Virus record (IMG/VR): IMGVR_UViG_3300033143_001624
Coordinates: 1-33,570 of that record
Length of the DNA stretch: 33,570 nucleotides
Source of the DNA: a virus
Reading direction: 5' to 3' (one strand)
Positions 12,960 through 20,339 of the stretch are shown piece after piece (within the stretch, counting starts at the first letter, position 1; each line of letters starts with the position of its first letter). The notes under the pieces are model-generated. The model was not told where the DNA came from. It ran no database searches and saw nothing but the letters and a program-made list of their open reading frames with translations. The position numbers were made by a program, and so were the translations under genes.

Positions 12960-13196
12960 ATGAAATTAGAAGATATTGTAAAACAACTTGCAAACAGGAT
13001 TAACCAACCACACTACATTGAGCACTGGTTGAAAAAAGTAAGAGATACCGCCTATAAAAAAGGGCTTGAAGACGGAAAAGCAGAGCAATTAGCTTTACTT
13101 GATGTTAGTAAAGAGTGCGAACACCCCTTTGCTATGGTAATGAGTAAATGTAACGGAGAAATAAATAAGTGCTACAAGTGCGGTAAAGATTTGTGA
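12960..13196 (+). CDS. Small protein with C-terminal zinc knuckle
   Basis: A 78-residue protein. The N-terminal 50 residues are helical (MKLEDIVKQLANRINQPHYI, TAYKKGLEDGKAEQL). The C-terminus has CEHPF ... SKCNGEINKCYKCGKDL: one Cys/His pair and CYKCGK, which should bind zinc. The upstream part KKG.EDGK is similar to EKGWKEA in the product of 13812-14060. Function unknown. Its stop is 11 nt before the palindromic spacer at 13208-13272. Confidence 0.55.
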   Translation: MKLEDIVKQLANRINQPHYIEHWLKKVRDTAYKKGLEDGKAEQLALLDVSKECEHPFAMVMSKCNGEINKCYKCGKDL

Positions 13197-13207
13197 GCAT
13201 TTTTACT

Positions 13208-13272
13208 AATGACCAACTGTAAACGCCATTGAGCTTATTGCATGGTTGCGTTTTACAGCAATATTATAAAAT
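13208..13272 (+). repeat. Imperfect-palindrome spacer, copy B (inverted copy at 2173-2236)
   Basis: The left arm AATGACCAACTGTAAACGCC (13208-13227) and the 30-nt right arm (13243-13272, starts TGGTTGCGTTTTACAGCAAT) are identical to the minus-strand copy at 2173-2236. The 15-nt centre is different. Arms pair as CTGTAAA/TTTTACAG and CGC/GCG with unpaired bases. Confidence 0.9.
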
Positions 13273-13300
13273 GTATTTTAACAATTAAAAACTAAACAAA

Positions 13301-13495
13301 ATGAACTGGATAAAAAAAATAATTAAAGATTTAATTGCTTGGAATGAGAAAATAAAAAGCGAAAGGAGAGCAGAAATAACAAGAGCGCAATATGCTTTGT
13401 GGGATGCACAAGCAAGATTAAAAAAGGTAGAAGATGAAATTGAAGAAATAAGGCTAAGAAAAGCTGAAAGATTGCGTAAGGCTAATATTTTATAA
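13301..13495 (+). CDS. 64-residue coiled-coil protein
   Basis: ATG at 13301 after leader AAAACTAAACAAA. The start is amphipathic (MNWIKKIIKDLIAWNEKIKS) and the rest is a continuous charged helix with heptad spacing (ARLKKVEDEIEEIRLRKAER). The N-terminal part might associate with a membrane. No family recognised. The stop is followed within 8 nt by the hairpin at 13503-13523. Confidence 0.55.
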   Translation: MNWIKKIIKDLIAWNEKIKSERRAEITRAQYALWDAQARLKKVEDEIEEIRLRKAERLRKANIL

Positions 13496-13502
13496 TGGAC
13501 GA

Positions 13503-13523
13503 GTGTATGGCAAGTGCCAACAC
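13503..13523 (+). repeat. Short hairpin spacer
   Basis: GTGT-A-TGGC, loop AAGT, GCCA-ACAC: an eight-base-pair hairpin with one bulged A. GTGTATGGC also occurs in the minus-strand spacer at 2564-2633, which has the same short fold. It follows the stop of the coiled-coil gene (TAATGGACGA before it). Confidence 0.65.
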
Positions 13524-13555
13524 AGAACTTAATTGAAAACACTAAATATTGAAAC

Positions 13556-13756
13556 ATGGAAGAACCTAAAAATGAAAACAAACAGGCATTTGCTATACGC
13601 AATGTTAGCAACTGCCCCGACTTAACTGACCTGTGGTTTATAACCAATGGTAAAAAGCAACGAGGTACAATAACTGAAGAAGAGGCAAAAGAAATTTACA
13701 ATGCTCTGAACACTTTAGAAAAGCACGAACTATGCCAATTGAAATTTGGAATTTAG
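13556..13756 (+). CDS. 66-residue accessory protein, unknown function
   Basis: A soluble protein with an apparent beta strand region (AFAIRNVSNCPDLTDLWFIT, NGKKQRGTITEEEAKEIYNA) and a C-terminal helix-turn (LEKHELCQLKFGI). The order 'strand, NGKKQRG, T-EEEA' suggests a small alpha/beta fold. No family recognised. Followed by a spacer that contains the 22-bp repeat at 13777-13798. Confidence 0.5.
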   Translation: MEEPKNENKQAFAIRNVSNCPDLTDLWFITNGKKQRGTITEEEAKEIYNALNTLEKHELCQLKFGI

Positions 13757-13776
13757 GGTTTGTTGCTAATGATAAT

Positions 13777-13798
13777 GCTAAACAACTTTAACAAATAA
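13777..13798 (+). repeat. 22-bp leader repeat, copy B (inverted copy at 2975-2996)
   Basis: GCTAAACAACTTTAACAAAT plus AA is identical to the minus-strand sequence at 2975-2996. The preceding bases GTTTGTTGCTAATGATAATG allow a weak palindrome with GCTAAACAAC here. It lies 13 nt before the start of the paralogue gene. Confidence 0.85.
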
Positions 13799-13811
13799 AC
13801 TACAAAAGATT

Positions 13812-14060
13812 ATGGATATAGAAAAAGTATTAGATGAAGTAATGCACGTTATTAGAAAGAATGTTGATTACTTTAATGAAGCTAGTTTAGAGCTTAAAAT
13901 AGAGGAAGCACTAAAGGAATTAGAAACCGCCAAACCAGTTAATGTTGCTTTAGCTGATGTTAGCGGTTCGTTTGAAGAAGGGTACGAAAAAGGATGGAAA
14001 GAAGCAACCTCAGAAGCGTGTAAAGAGATAGCAAAGAACTACCAACCTAATGAACGCTAA
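13812..14060 (+). CDS. Small accessory protein, paralogue of the 2640-2966 product
   Basis: An 82-residue protein. The first half matches the minus-strand gene at 2640-2966 (KVLDEVM, SLELKIEEALKELE, KPVNVALADVSG). The second half is unrelated to that gene and carries EEGYEKGWKEATSEACKEIA, similar in style to the zinc-knuckle protein at 12960-13196. A shared N-terminal domain with a swapped C-terminus suggests modular exchange. Function unknown. Confidence 0.6.
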   Translation: MDIEKVLDEVMHVIRKNVDYFNEASLELKIEEALKELETAKPVNVALADVSGSFEEGYEKGWKEATSEACKEIAKNYQPNER

Positions 14061-14089
14061 TATATCGCTAAACAATACTTTAAACGTTT
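14059..14089 (+). repeat. 31-bp spacer repeat, copy B (inverted copy at 1701-1731)
   Basis: AATATATCGCTAAACAATAC followed by TTTAAACGTTT, identical to the minus strand at 1701-1731. It starts inside the stop codon of the 13812-14060 gene. The downstream 46 nt to the next start hold no other visible element. Confidence 0.9.
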
Positions 14090-14135
14090 TAAAACAACTA
14101 ATAATCACAGAATCAAGTATTTAAGATTGAAAAAT

Positions 14136-14300
14136 ATGTACACAATAAACAATAAAGAATACGCTGGAACAATCAAAAAGATTGCAGAGTCATACGGCGC
14201 TCCATACAGGAGGCTTTTAACAGACTTAAAAAAGTATGGCAATTCACACTTTAGGGTGGGTGGTAAGTTGTATTTTGTAAAAAAAATTAATAAATTATAA
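14136..14300 (+). CDS. 54-residue basic protein with HTH-like pattern
   Basis: ATG at 14136, TAA at 14298. The sequence NNKEYAGTIKKIAESYGAPY followed by RRLLTDLKKYGNSHFRVGGK reads like a helix-turn-helix (IKKIAESYGAPYRRLLTDL) with a short beta hairpin after it (HFRVGGKLYFVKK), as in small DNA-binding excisionase or Cro-like proteins. It is 2 nt before the coiled-coil gene. A DNA-binding role is a guess from this pattern. Confidence 0.5.
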   Translation: MYTINNKEYAGTIKKIAESYGAPYRRLLTDLKKYGNSHFRVGGKLYFVKKINKL

Positions 14301-14302
14301 CT

Positions 14303-14536
14303 ATGGGAGTAAAAGGATTAAAAGAAGAAGTCGAAAGGTTAAACGACCTAGTAGATAATTACAGAGATGAAATAAAGAAGTACGAGGGTGACATGGCTTT
14401 AATGAAAAAGCTAAAGGGCAATCTTAAGGAGGCTTACAATGACTCTTTAGAAGAGAACTTGTTAAAAGAGAACTTGCTAATGGAAAAAAACATAACTATA
14501 AAAGCTTTGTCTAAGGCTTTAATTAAACTGGTGTAA
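14303..14536 (+). CDS. 77-residue coiled-coil protein
   Basis: Almost entirely helical with heptads (GLKEEVERLNDLVDNYRDEI, GDMALMKKLKGNLKEAYNDS). It includes a short internal repeat, EENLLKENLLMEKN, from a DNA duplication of TTGTTAAAAGAGAAC-type sequence. Followed 2 nt later by a membrane peptide gene, so the two may act together, for instance as a membrane-tethered coil. Function unknown. Confidence 0.5.
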   Translation: MGVKGLKEEVERLNDLVDNYRDEIKKYEGDMALMKKLKGNLKEAYNDSLEENLLKENLLMEKNITIKALSKALIKLV

Positions 14537-14538
14537 AT

Positions 14539-14631
14539 ATGGACATTATGCTATTATTAATAATCATTCTACTCTGCTGGTTTATTGGCTGGATAGTTTG
14601 GTTATACATAGACGACCAAAAAAAGTTGTAA
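14539..14631 (+). CDS. 30-residue single-pass membrane peptide
   Basis: ATG at 14539, 2 nt after the preceding stop, TAA at 14629. The peptide is one membrane segment (MLLLIIILLCWFIGWIVWLY) with a charged end IDDQKKL. The tight coupling to the coiled-coil gene supports a real gene. It might be a holin-class or superinfection-related peptide, but nothing decides. Confidence 0.45.
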   Translation: MDIMLLLIIILLCWFIGWIVWLYIDDQKKL

Positions 14632-14672
14632 CAATACATAATAATTAAATAATATTGTTATAAGTTTGTTGT

Positions 14673-15515
14673 ATGCGTTTTTTAAGAGACAAAGATTATC
14701 TAAAACAAATTCAAGACGACAACTTTCTACAAGTAATTGAAAGTGACCAGTCTATACGTTTAGATATGGAGCTTGCGGCTCAAGCAGAGATCACAAGCTA
14801 CCTAGCGCAACGATATGACATAGCTAGTATATTCACCAATACGCAATCATTTGAAATTGGCGATACTTACTACGGTAAGAACTTAGTAGAGTACTCAGCA
14901 GATGATTACGATGCAGCAGCTACTTACTCGGCAGATGATAGGGTTGTTTATAACGGTGATATTTATAAGTCAATCGCAGGAAACACGGCAGAGGCGTTCG
15001 ATCCTGCTAAGTGGACGTTTATAGCTGTAGATAAATCATTATTTTATGCTAAAACGCCTGAGCCTGAGTATGTTCATTCAGCTACTTACACCATTGGCGA
15101 CACAGTTTGGTACAAGGATGCAACATATACGGCGACGGCTGAAACAACTGGTAATTTACCGACAGACTCAAACTTTTGGGATTTTGTTGCTAATTACTCA
15201 TTTTCAGGAGACTATCCAGATGATACATCAAAATGGACGCAGGGAGATAACAGGAACCAGCAAATAGTATTAATATTTGTGGACATTGTTCTTTTCCATG
15301 TTCATAGTAGGATAAACCCGAGAAACATACCTGATTTAAGAAAGCAAAGATATAACGGAGATGACCCAACTGATAGAGGTGGAGCATTAGGATGGTTAAA
15401 GAAGGTAGGAGCAGGAGATTTAACAGCAGATTTGCCTAGCATTATACCAGAACAAGGTATTTCTATATCTTATGGTAGTACAGAAGCTAGAACTAACATG
15501 CCCGATAACTGGTAA
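14673..15515 (+). CDS. Head-tail connector-like protein with two carbohydrate-binding-like inserts
   Basis: A 280-residue protein. The N-terminus (MRFLRDKDYLKQIQDDNFLQ, ELAAQAEITSYLAQRYDI) and C-terminus (LFHVHSRINPRNIPDLRKQR, GALGWLKKVGAGDLTADLP) resemble DUF1320-type connector proteins (Mu gp36-like), which are normally about 140 residues. In between are two modules of the CBM5/12 style: YSADDRVVYNGDIYKS..W and YTIGDTVWYKDATYTATAET TGNLPTDSNFW-type. Such modules bind glycans or decorate virions. It abuts the portal gene (3 nt). Confidence 0.65.
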   Translation: MRFLRDKDYLKQIQDDNFLQVIESDQSIRLDMELAAQAEITSYLAQRYDIASIFTNTQSFEIGDTYYGKNLVEYSADDYDAAATYSADDRVVYNGDIYKSIAGNTAEAFDPAKWTFIAVDKSLFYAKTPEPEYVHSATYTIGDTVWYKDATYTATAETTGNLPTDSNFWDFVANYSFSGDYPDDTSKWTQGDNRNQQIVLIFVDIVLFHVHSRINPRNIPDLRKQRYNGDDPTDRGGALGWLKKVGAGDLTADLPSIIPEQGISISYGSTEARTNMPDNW

Positions 15516-15518
15516 AAC

Positions 15519-16766
15519 ATGGCGATAAAAGATATATTCAGCGGAAAAGAAACTTTTAAGAGTATTTTCAATGTAGACAAAAAGCTTCCAGAAGAGGCGG
15601 ATGTTACAAAGAAGATAAAAGCGCCTAGAGCGTTATACAGAACACGTCAAGATATAGCAACATGGCGTTCAGCTACACTGGCTGCAGAGTCTATTACGCA
15701 TCCAAATAGAACTCAATTATACAGGTTATACAAAGATGTTGATTTAGATGCACACTTAACAGCTGTGATTGAAACTCGCAAGAATTCAATCATGGGTGCT
15801 GATTTTGTTGTTGTTGATAAGGATGGAGTAGAAGATGAAGAAAAGACAGCTTTAATTAATAAGAAATGGTTCAGATCTTTTACAAGTCATGCCTTAGACT
15901 CAATATACTGGGGTTACTCTTTAATACAGTTTGGGGATTTGGAAAAAGATGAATTCCAAGATGTTGAATTAGTTCCAAGACAATACGTAAAACAAGAGTT
16001 AGAATTAATCGTAGATAACTTAGCGGAAAATACAGGAACGCCATACACCGAAGAGCCTTATACTGACTGGGTGATAGGAGTAGGAGAAAAGAGGGATTTA
16101 GGACTATTCTTAAAAGCTGCACCGCATGTTCTTTGGAAAAAAGGGGCAATGGGATCGAGTGCTGACTACTTAGAATTATACGGCACTCCAATACGTGTTT
16201 TAAAAACAAACGTGAGAGACAATACCACCCGAACGAATGGGGAGAGTATGATGAAAGAGATGGGTAGCAATGCATGGGCTGTTATAGATAAGAATGACGA
16301 AATAGAGTTATTGAATGGTCAGGCTAGTGGAGGAAATGAAGAGATGTTTGACACGCCAATTAAAAGAGCTAATTCTGAGCTATCTAAGTTAATACTAGGA
16401 CAAACAGGTACAACAGATGAAAAAAGCTTTAGTGGTTCTGCAAATGTACATGAGAGAGTATTAGAACAAGTGATTGAATCAGATACTTCATTTATAGAAG
16501 ATGTTTATTCAGATAAATTAGTACCTTTACTGAATGTTCACGGATTGGGATTTGAAGATAAAAAGATTATCATTAGAAATGATGATAAGATTGAGATAGA
16601 GGATAAAGCAGAGATTGATTTGAAGTTGATGGAGCATTATGATATTGATCCAGAATACATTGAAAAAGAGTATGGTACGCCGGTAGAAGAAAAACAACCA
16701 GAAACTGGAAGTGCGGCAGATATACAAAACAGAATAGATAAATTATATGGAGACTCTAAGTCATAG
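15519..16766 (+). CDS. Portal protein (DUF935, Mu gp29-like)
   Basis: A 415-residue protein. TRQDIATWRSATLAAESITH, VDLDAHLTAVIETRKNSIMG, GYSLIQFGDLE and LSKLILGQTGTTDEKSFSGS are typical of the Mu gp29/DUF935 portal family, in which the 'LS..ILGQT' motif is very characteristic. The portal forms the dodecameric DNA channel at one vertex of the head. Length is somewhat short against Mu gp29 (about 510), mostly at the C-terminus. It overlaps the next gene by 20 nt. Confidence 0.9.
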   Translation: MAIKDIFSGKETFKSIFNVDKKLPEEADVTKKIKAPRALYRTRQDIATWRSATLAAESITHPNRTQLYRLYKDVDLDAHLTAVIETRKNSIMGADFVVVDKDGVEDEEKTALINKKWFRSFTSHALDSIYWGYSLIQFGDLEKDEFQDVELVPRQYVKQELELIVDNLAENTGTPYTEEPYTDWVIGVGEKRDLGLFLKAAPHVLWKKGAMGSSADYLELYGTPIRVLKTNVRDNTTRTNGESMMKEMGSNAWAVIDKNDEIELLNGQASGGNEEMFDTPIKRANSELSKLILGQTGTTDEKSFSGSANVHERVLEQVIESDTSFIEDVYSDKLVPLLNVHGLGFEDKKIIIRNDDKIEIEDKAEIDLKLMEHYDIDPEYIEKEYGTPVEEKQPETGSAADIQNRIDKLYGDSKS

Positions 16767-17565
16767 TTGTAATTTTTGTGTTACGAATGTTGATGAGCAG
16801 TTAGATATATTTGATGAGAATGAAATAGAAACGTTATTAAGAAAAACATACACAGGCGAGGTTAATAGTTTTGCATTAGATTTTGCATATTACATTAAAG
16901 TAGCAAAGAAGTTAACGGATGGTATGTATAACGGTTTTGGGAGTGATTTAGTAAAGGCTGATTTTTTAACGCCTGATTACAATATGTTGAAAGCGCTTAG
17001 GGAAAATGTTTATACATTCTCTGCAGCTAAAAACTTTCAACAAACAAAGTTAATGAGTTCTTTAATTATTGAAGGTGATAATGTACTAACATATCCAGAC
17101 TTTAAAAAGAAAGCTGAGAAAGTGTTTACTACATTTAATAGGCAGCATTTAACAGCTGAGTATAATTCTGCAATATCACAAGGTAGGATGGCTAGTAGGT
17201 GGATAGACATAAAAGACGAAGAGCCAATACTAGGAAAGCTTGAGTATGATACTGTAGGAGATGCAAGAGTTAGACCTGAACACGCCTTGTTAGATGGGAT
17301 AGTTAGACCTGTAGGAGATACTTTTTGGAGTACGTTTTATCCGCCCAATGGTTGGAATTGTCGATGTGATGTTATTCAGTTAGATGATAAGCCAATAACA
17401 AGCTTAAAAACTAGACAGCGACCAGACGAAAAGGATGTACCGAAAGAGTTTAGGTTTAATGTAGGTAAAACTAAAAGAGTTTATAGTGCGGAACACCCAT
17501 ATTATAAGGTGCAAGCGAATGAGGCTGAATTTAAGAAAACTAACTTTGGATTACCACTACCATGA
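16747..17565 (+). CDS. Mu F-like minor head protein
   Basis: A 272-residue protein. The C-terminal part (RVRPEHALLDGIVRPVGDTF, STFYPPNGWNCRCDVIQLDD) is the hallmark of the phage Mu F/SPP1 gp7 family ('R..H..LDG...P.....W...PP.GW.CRC'), a minor head protein that acts with the portal in ejection and head assembly. The N-terminus (LLRKTYTGEVNSFALDFAYY) is helical. Overlaps the portal gene by 20 nt, as often in this family. Confidence 0.85.
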   Translation: METLSHSCNFCVTNVDEQLDIFDENEIETLLRKTYTGEVNSFALDFAYYIKVAKKLTDGMYNGFGSDLVKADFLTPDYNMLKALRENVYTFSAAKNFQQTKLMSSLIIEGDNVLTYPDFKKKAEKVFTTFNRQHLTAEYNSAISQGRMASRWIDIKDEEPILGKLEYDTVGDARVRPEHALLDGIVRPVGDTFWSTFYPPNGWNCRCDVIQLDDKPITSLKTRQRPDEKDVPKEFRFNVGKTKRVYSAEHPYYKVQANEAEFKKTNFGLPLP

Positions 17566-17735
17566 ATGATGCAATGAAAATAGCGTTAATGGACATGGAA
17601 AGCGAAGGTTTTGATGTAGATTTATTTGATTATGGCGAACGAAGCAAGAAAAATACTAAAACAACAAAAAAAGCTACAAAGGGAGTTAAAGAAGTTTATA
17701 ACCGTAATGGGAAACGACGCGGTAAGGCATTTTAA
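17562..17735 (+). CDS. Possible 57-residue overlapping small protein
   Basis: ATG at 17562 overlaps the preceding stop codon (ATGA). The first 26 residues (MNDAMKIALMDMESEGFDVD..LFDYGE) look protein-like, but from base 17632 the frame overlaps the next gene by 104 nt and becomes lysine-rich (KKNTKTTKKATKGVKE), as shadow frames here often are. It is either a real coupled gene with a long overlap or chance. Listed with low confidence. Confidence 0.3.
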   Translation: MNDAMKIALMDMESEGFDVDLFDYGERSKKNTKTTKKATKGVKEVYNRNGKRRGKAF

Positions 17736-18204
17736 AAAGAGTTTTAGAAATGGAGGCTTTACAGATGCGACGCTTGTAAGGTGGAAGAAAAGGGAGAAAA
17801 AAGAAAAAGGCAAACACAGGGCTGTACTGGTAAAAACTGGAGCTTTAAGAAGGTCTATAAGAGTAGTAAAAAAGAGTTTTAATAGTGTAACGATAGGAAG
17901 TAGAACGGCGGGGGATTACGGAGAAGTGCATAATGAAGGGTATAGGGGAGTTCAGTATGTAAAGCCTCACAAAAGGCAAAGAGTTGTAAGAAGTAGAGTT
18001 AGAGGATCTGGGGGGTTTGCTGGAGGGGTTTTTACTAAAGGGAAAGCAACAACAGTAGAGTTGTTGGGAAGTAGAGGGAATGTTAAAGGGTTTACTAGAA
18101 GGGTTAATATACCTAAAAGGCAGTTTATAGGTCATAGTTTTATATTAAAGCAGAAATTAAGAAGAAAATTAAACACAAGAATAGTAGTAGCGTTCAATGT
18201 CTAA
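17632..18204 (+). CDS. Mu gpG-like virion morphogenesis / tail completion protein
   Basis: A 190-residue very basic protein; I use ATG 17632 (MANEARKILKQQKKLQREL) rather than the TTG at 17626. VMGNDAVRHFKKSFRNGGFTD, WKKREKKEKGKHRAVLVKTG and LRRSIRVVKKSFNSVTIGS, YGEVHNEG, RQFIGHS match the phage virion morphogenesis (Mu gpG / P2 S-like) family, with the 'L..TG.L..SI' and 'Y...H..G' motifs. It acts at the head-tail junction. It follows the Mu F-like gene, as in Mu. Confidence 0.8.
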   Translation: MANEARKILKQQKKLQRELKKFITVMGNDAVRHFKKSFRNGGFTDATLVRWKKREKKEKGKHRAVLVKTGALRRSIRVVKKSFNSVTIGSRTAGDYGEVHNEGYRGVQYVKPHKRQRVVRSRVRGSGGFAGGVFTKGKATTVELLGSRGNVKGFTRRVNIPKRQFIGHSFILKQKLRRKLNTRIVVAFNV

Positions 18205-18670
18205 AAAAGAATTATACACAGATATAAAAACAACACTTGAAGAGTTAAAAACTACAAGTGTGTTAAAGCATGTGGCGTTGTGGAATAATCAACCAGAGCG
18301 CGAGAATGTAGAGAATGCATTTTTGTACCCTGCGGTTTTTATTGAGTTCGTCCCGTCCGATTATAGCGATTTATCGAATGGTGTTCAGCAAGTATTTTTA
18401 ACTGTTCGTTTACATGTTTGTTTTGAGAGTTATAAGGATGAAGATATTGATGTGTTAGATTTAGCAGATAAGGTATTTCAAAAAATGCACACTAAACAAT
18501 TTGGGTATTATGGTAAACTGTTAAGAAGAAATGAGGAGCAGAATTTCGATCATAGTAATGTTCAAGATTACATGATTGACTTTGCAACAATGGGTAATGA
18601 TTACGGAGGTGATAGTAGACCTTCACTAGAACATACAGCAACACAAGATTTAACTGTAACGATAGCATGA
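18197..18670 (+). CDS. Tail terminator-like protein
   Basis: A 157-residue protein overlapping the previous gene by 8 nt. NQPERENVENAFLYPAVFIE followed by QQVFLTVRLHVCFESYKDED and VLDLADKVFQKMH has the beta-alpha pattern of tail terminator (gpU/gp37-like) proteins: a conserved 'YP AVF IE' strand, then 'V.LHV' and a helix with 'D..D.V...'. Position after the gpG-like gene supports a tail-completion role. Family match is by eye. Confidence 0.55.
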   Translation: MSKKELYTDIKTTLEELKTTSVLKHVALWNNQPERENVENAFLYPAVFIEFVPSDYSDLSNGVQQVFLTVRLHVCFESYKDEDIDVLDLADKVFQKMHTKQFGYYGKLLRRNEEQNFDHSNVQDYMIDFATMGNDYGGDSRPSLEHTATQDLTVTIA

Positions 18671-19608
18671 GCGTAACAATAACAAATTTTGACAACTCTG
18701 TAGAGTTTAAGATTGATGAGAAAGTAAGGCTTGTCGATAAAACTAATATGTATATCCATTGGGGAGATGAGAGTGACTATATTTCAGTTCACAACACTAT
18801 CGACCCAGTCCACAGTATAAATATAATAGATATTGATTATAAAGAAGTTGTTCCAGCTATTGCAAGTGCGCAAGATTTATACGATTTATTAGAAGGGTAT
18901 AAAAATGAACCAGTATCAATTACCGTAGACACTTCGGGATTAGCAACAGAGGCTACACTAGAAGCTATAAGGGTTTTAACCGTTTCTTTGGATGGTAAAG
19001 ATTATTCAACAGAAACAACACTAGCGGCATTAAAGCTGGTAGCTGACAGTATAAAAACAAATACGGACGCATTAGACGTTGACTTGAGTACTAGGGCAAG
19101 CGAAACAACACTAGCCGCGACAAACGTATTATTAACCGCATTAAACGCTAAGGATTTTTCAACAGAAACTACATTGTTAGCCGTTGAGGGTGTACTTAAC
19201 TTGTTAGAAGCTAAAGACTTTGCTACGGAAACAACATTAGCAGCAATAAAAGCACAAACAGACTTATTAAGCTTTACAGGTGCTAAACTAAGAACAACAG
19301 GGGAGGATGCAGCAGGAGGAGGAGCTTCAACATTTGGAGATACTGGAGGTTATTTAGCTCTTACTCCAGACGGGACAAACCAGCAGGTATTAGCGGCGGA
19401 CACAGACTTTAAAGAGGTTATATTATACCATGAGAATAAAAAAACAGCATGGATAAAACTTGGTGGAGGATCTGCAGTTGTAGGGGAAGGGTTCCCGATA
19501 AAGAAAAAACAGCCTTGGATATTAGATAAATGCAGGGATGAGATAAGAATAATATTTGAGAGTGGATTTGATAGTAATGATTTACAAATTAGCACAGTGA
19601 CATTATGA
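18667..19608 (+). CDS. Repeat-containing virion fibre-like protein
   Basis: A 313-residue protein overlapping its neighbours by 4 nt. After an 80-residue N-terminal domain come five repeats of the form (S/A)TETTLAA(I/L/V)..LL.AL..KD (about residues 95-200; e.g. STETTLAALKLVADSI, SETTLAATNVLLTALNAKD, ATETTLAAIKAQTDLL). The C-terminal domain is beta-rich (GGYLALTPDGTNQQVLAADT, AWIKLGGG, ISTVTL). This is typical of trimeric virion fibres or decoration proteins. Location on head or tail is undecided. Confidence 0.55.
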   Translation: MSVTITNFDNSVEFKIDEKVRLVDKTNMYIHWGDESDYISVHNTIDPVHSINIIDIDYKEVVPAIASAQDLYDLLEGYKNEPVSITVDTSGLATEATLEAIRVLTVSLDGKDYSTETTLAALKLVADSIKTNTDALDVDLSTRASETTLAATNVLLTALNAKDFSTETTLLAVEGVLNLLEAKDFATETTLAAIKAQTDLLSFTGAKLRTTGEDAAGGGASTFGDTGGYLALTPDGTNQQVLAADTDFKEVILYHENKKTAWIKLGGGSAVVGEGFPIKKKQPWILDKCRDEIRIIFESGFDSNDLQISTVTL

Positions 19609-19829
19609 GTTATACTTTTATAGATGATTCTTTTAATCACTTGTTCGAGATAGGACTTGGAGGAGGTTTGTCTTTACAGCCTAGATCAGCATTTGATGAA
19701 ATACCTCAAGATGGGATGTTTACGGTAGATGAGTTAGGGGATTTATCGCCAGTAGTAGACCCGTCAATAATAGATGATCCATACTTTGATAATGATGGAG
19801 GAGATATAATAATTAAAACACTAATATAA
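19605..19829 (+). CDS. 74-residue acidic protein in the fibre cluster
   Basis: Overlaps the preceding gene by 4 nt and abuts the next (stop 19829, ATG 19830). The protein is strongly acidic (FDEIPQDGMFTVDELGDLSP, IIDDPYFDNDGGDIII) with a glycine-rich start (EIGLGGGLSLQ). It may be a linker, cap or chaperone for the neighbouring fibre-like proteins. No family recognised. Confidence 0.5.
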   Translation: MSYTFIDDSFNHLFEIGLGGGLSLQPRSAFDEIPQDGMFTVDELGDLSPVVDPSIIDDPYFDNDGGDIIIKTLI

Positions 19830-20339
19830 ATGGCAACACCAAATATAAAGCCAAACGGAGACAATGAAGGGCAAATAGGAATACTTGGGAGACTTTGGCA
19901 ATGGATAAGGGCAACTAATATTTACGTAACGGGAGACATAACCGACGGAACCAACACAATAACTGTGGCGGAAATGACTAGCTCCTCGGGCGGTGGGTTT
20001 ACCAATGTGATAACACCTCCAACACTAACAAGCACAGTAGACAATTACAACCCTACAGGATTTGATACTTCTGATATGGTTCGGCAAGATATTAACGCGA
20101 ATAACAGGCAAATTTCAGGACTAAAAGCACCAAGTCCAGCAGAATACATTATAAAAAGAATAAACAATCTTCATCCGAGTAATGATTTAAGGTTTTTACA
20201 CGAAGACGGAGGAAGCGACCCAGAAAACAGAATTTTATTAAGAGACGGCGCAAACAAAGCAATTAAACCAAACGAAACGGCCGAATTTTATTATGATGTA
20301 GTACAAAGTCGATGGAAACCTTTAAACAGAATAGGATAA
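19830..20339 (+). CDS. Fibre-like structural protein
   Basis: A 169-residue protein. The N-terminus (PNGDNEGQIGILGRLWQWIR, NIYVTGDITDGTNTITV) is strand-rich, and the C-terminal part (ISGLKAPSPAEYIIKRINNL, LRFLHEDGGSDPENRILLRD, NETAEFYYDVVQSRWKPLN) resembles the beta-rich tips of phage fibres, especially the closing 'FYYD..QSRWK' pattern. Lies within the fibre-like gene cluster. Role in host contact is inferred. Confidence 0.5.
   Translation: MATPNIKPNGDNEGQIGILGRLWQWIRATNIYVTGDITDGTNTITVAEMTSSSGGGFTNVITPPTLTSTVDNYNPTGFDTSDMVRQDINANNRQISGLKAPSPAEYIIKRINNLHPSNDLRFLHEDGGSDPENRILLRDGANKAIKPNETAEFYYDVVQSRWKPLNRIG

Noticed and set aside
9795-14090. Palindromic spacers as classical integron attC sites
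   Set aside because: They have imperfect palindromes with unpaired bases and variable centres, but I do not find a consistent RYYYAAC ... GTTRRRY pair, and no integron integrase is in the window. Only a loose analogy is kept.
14661-14668. TAAGTTTG as promoter for the connector gene
   Set aside because: It matches TAnnTTTG, but lies only 4 nt before the start codon and has no TTG at the proper distance. It would need leaderless translation.
15880-16275. Leftward 131-codon frame inside the portal gene
   Set aside because: It is antisense to the well-supported portal gene, has a leucine/serine/histidine-rich composition typical of shadow frames and no promoter.
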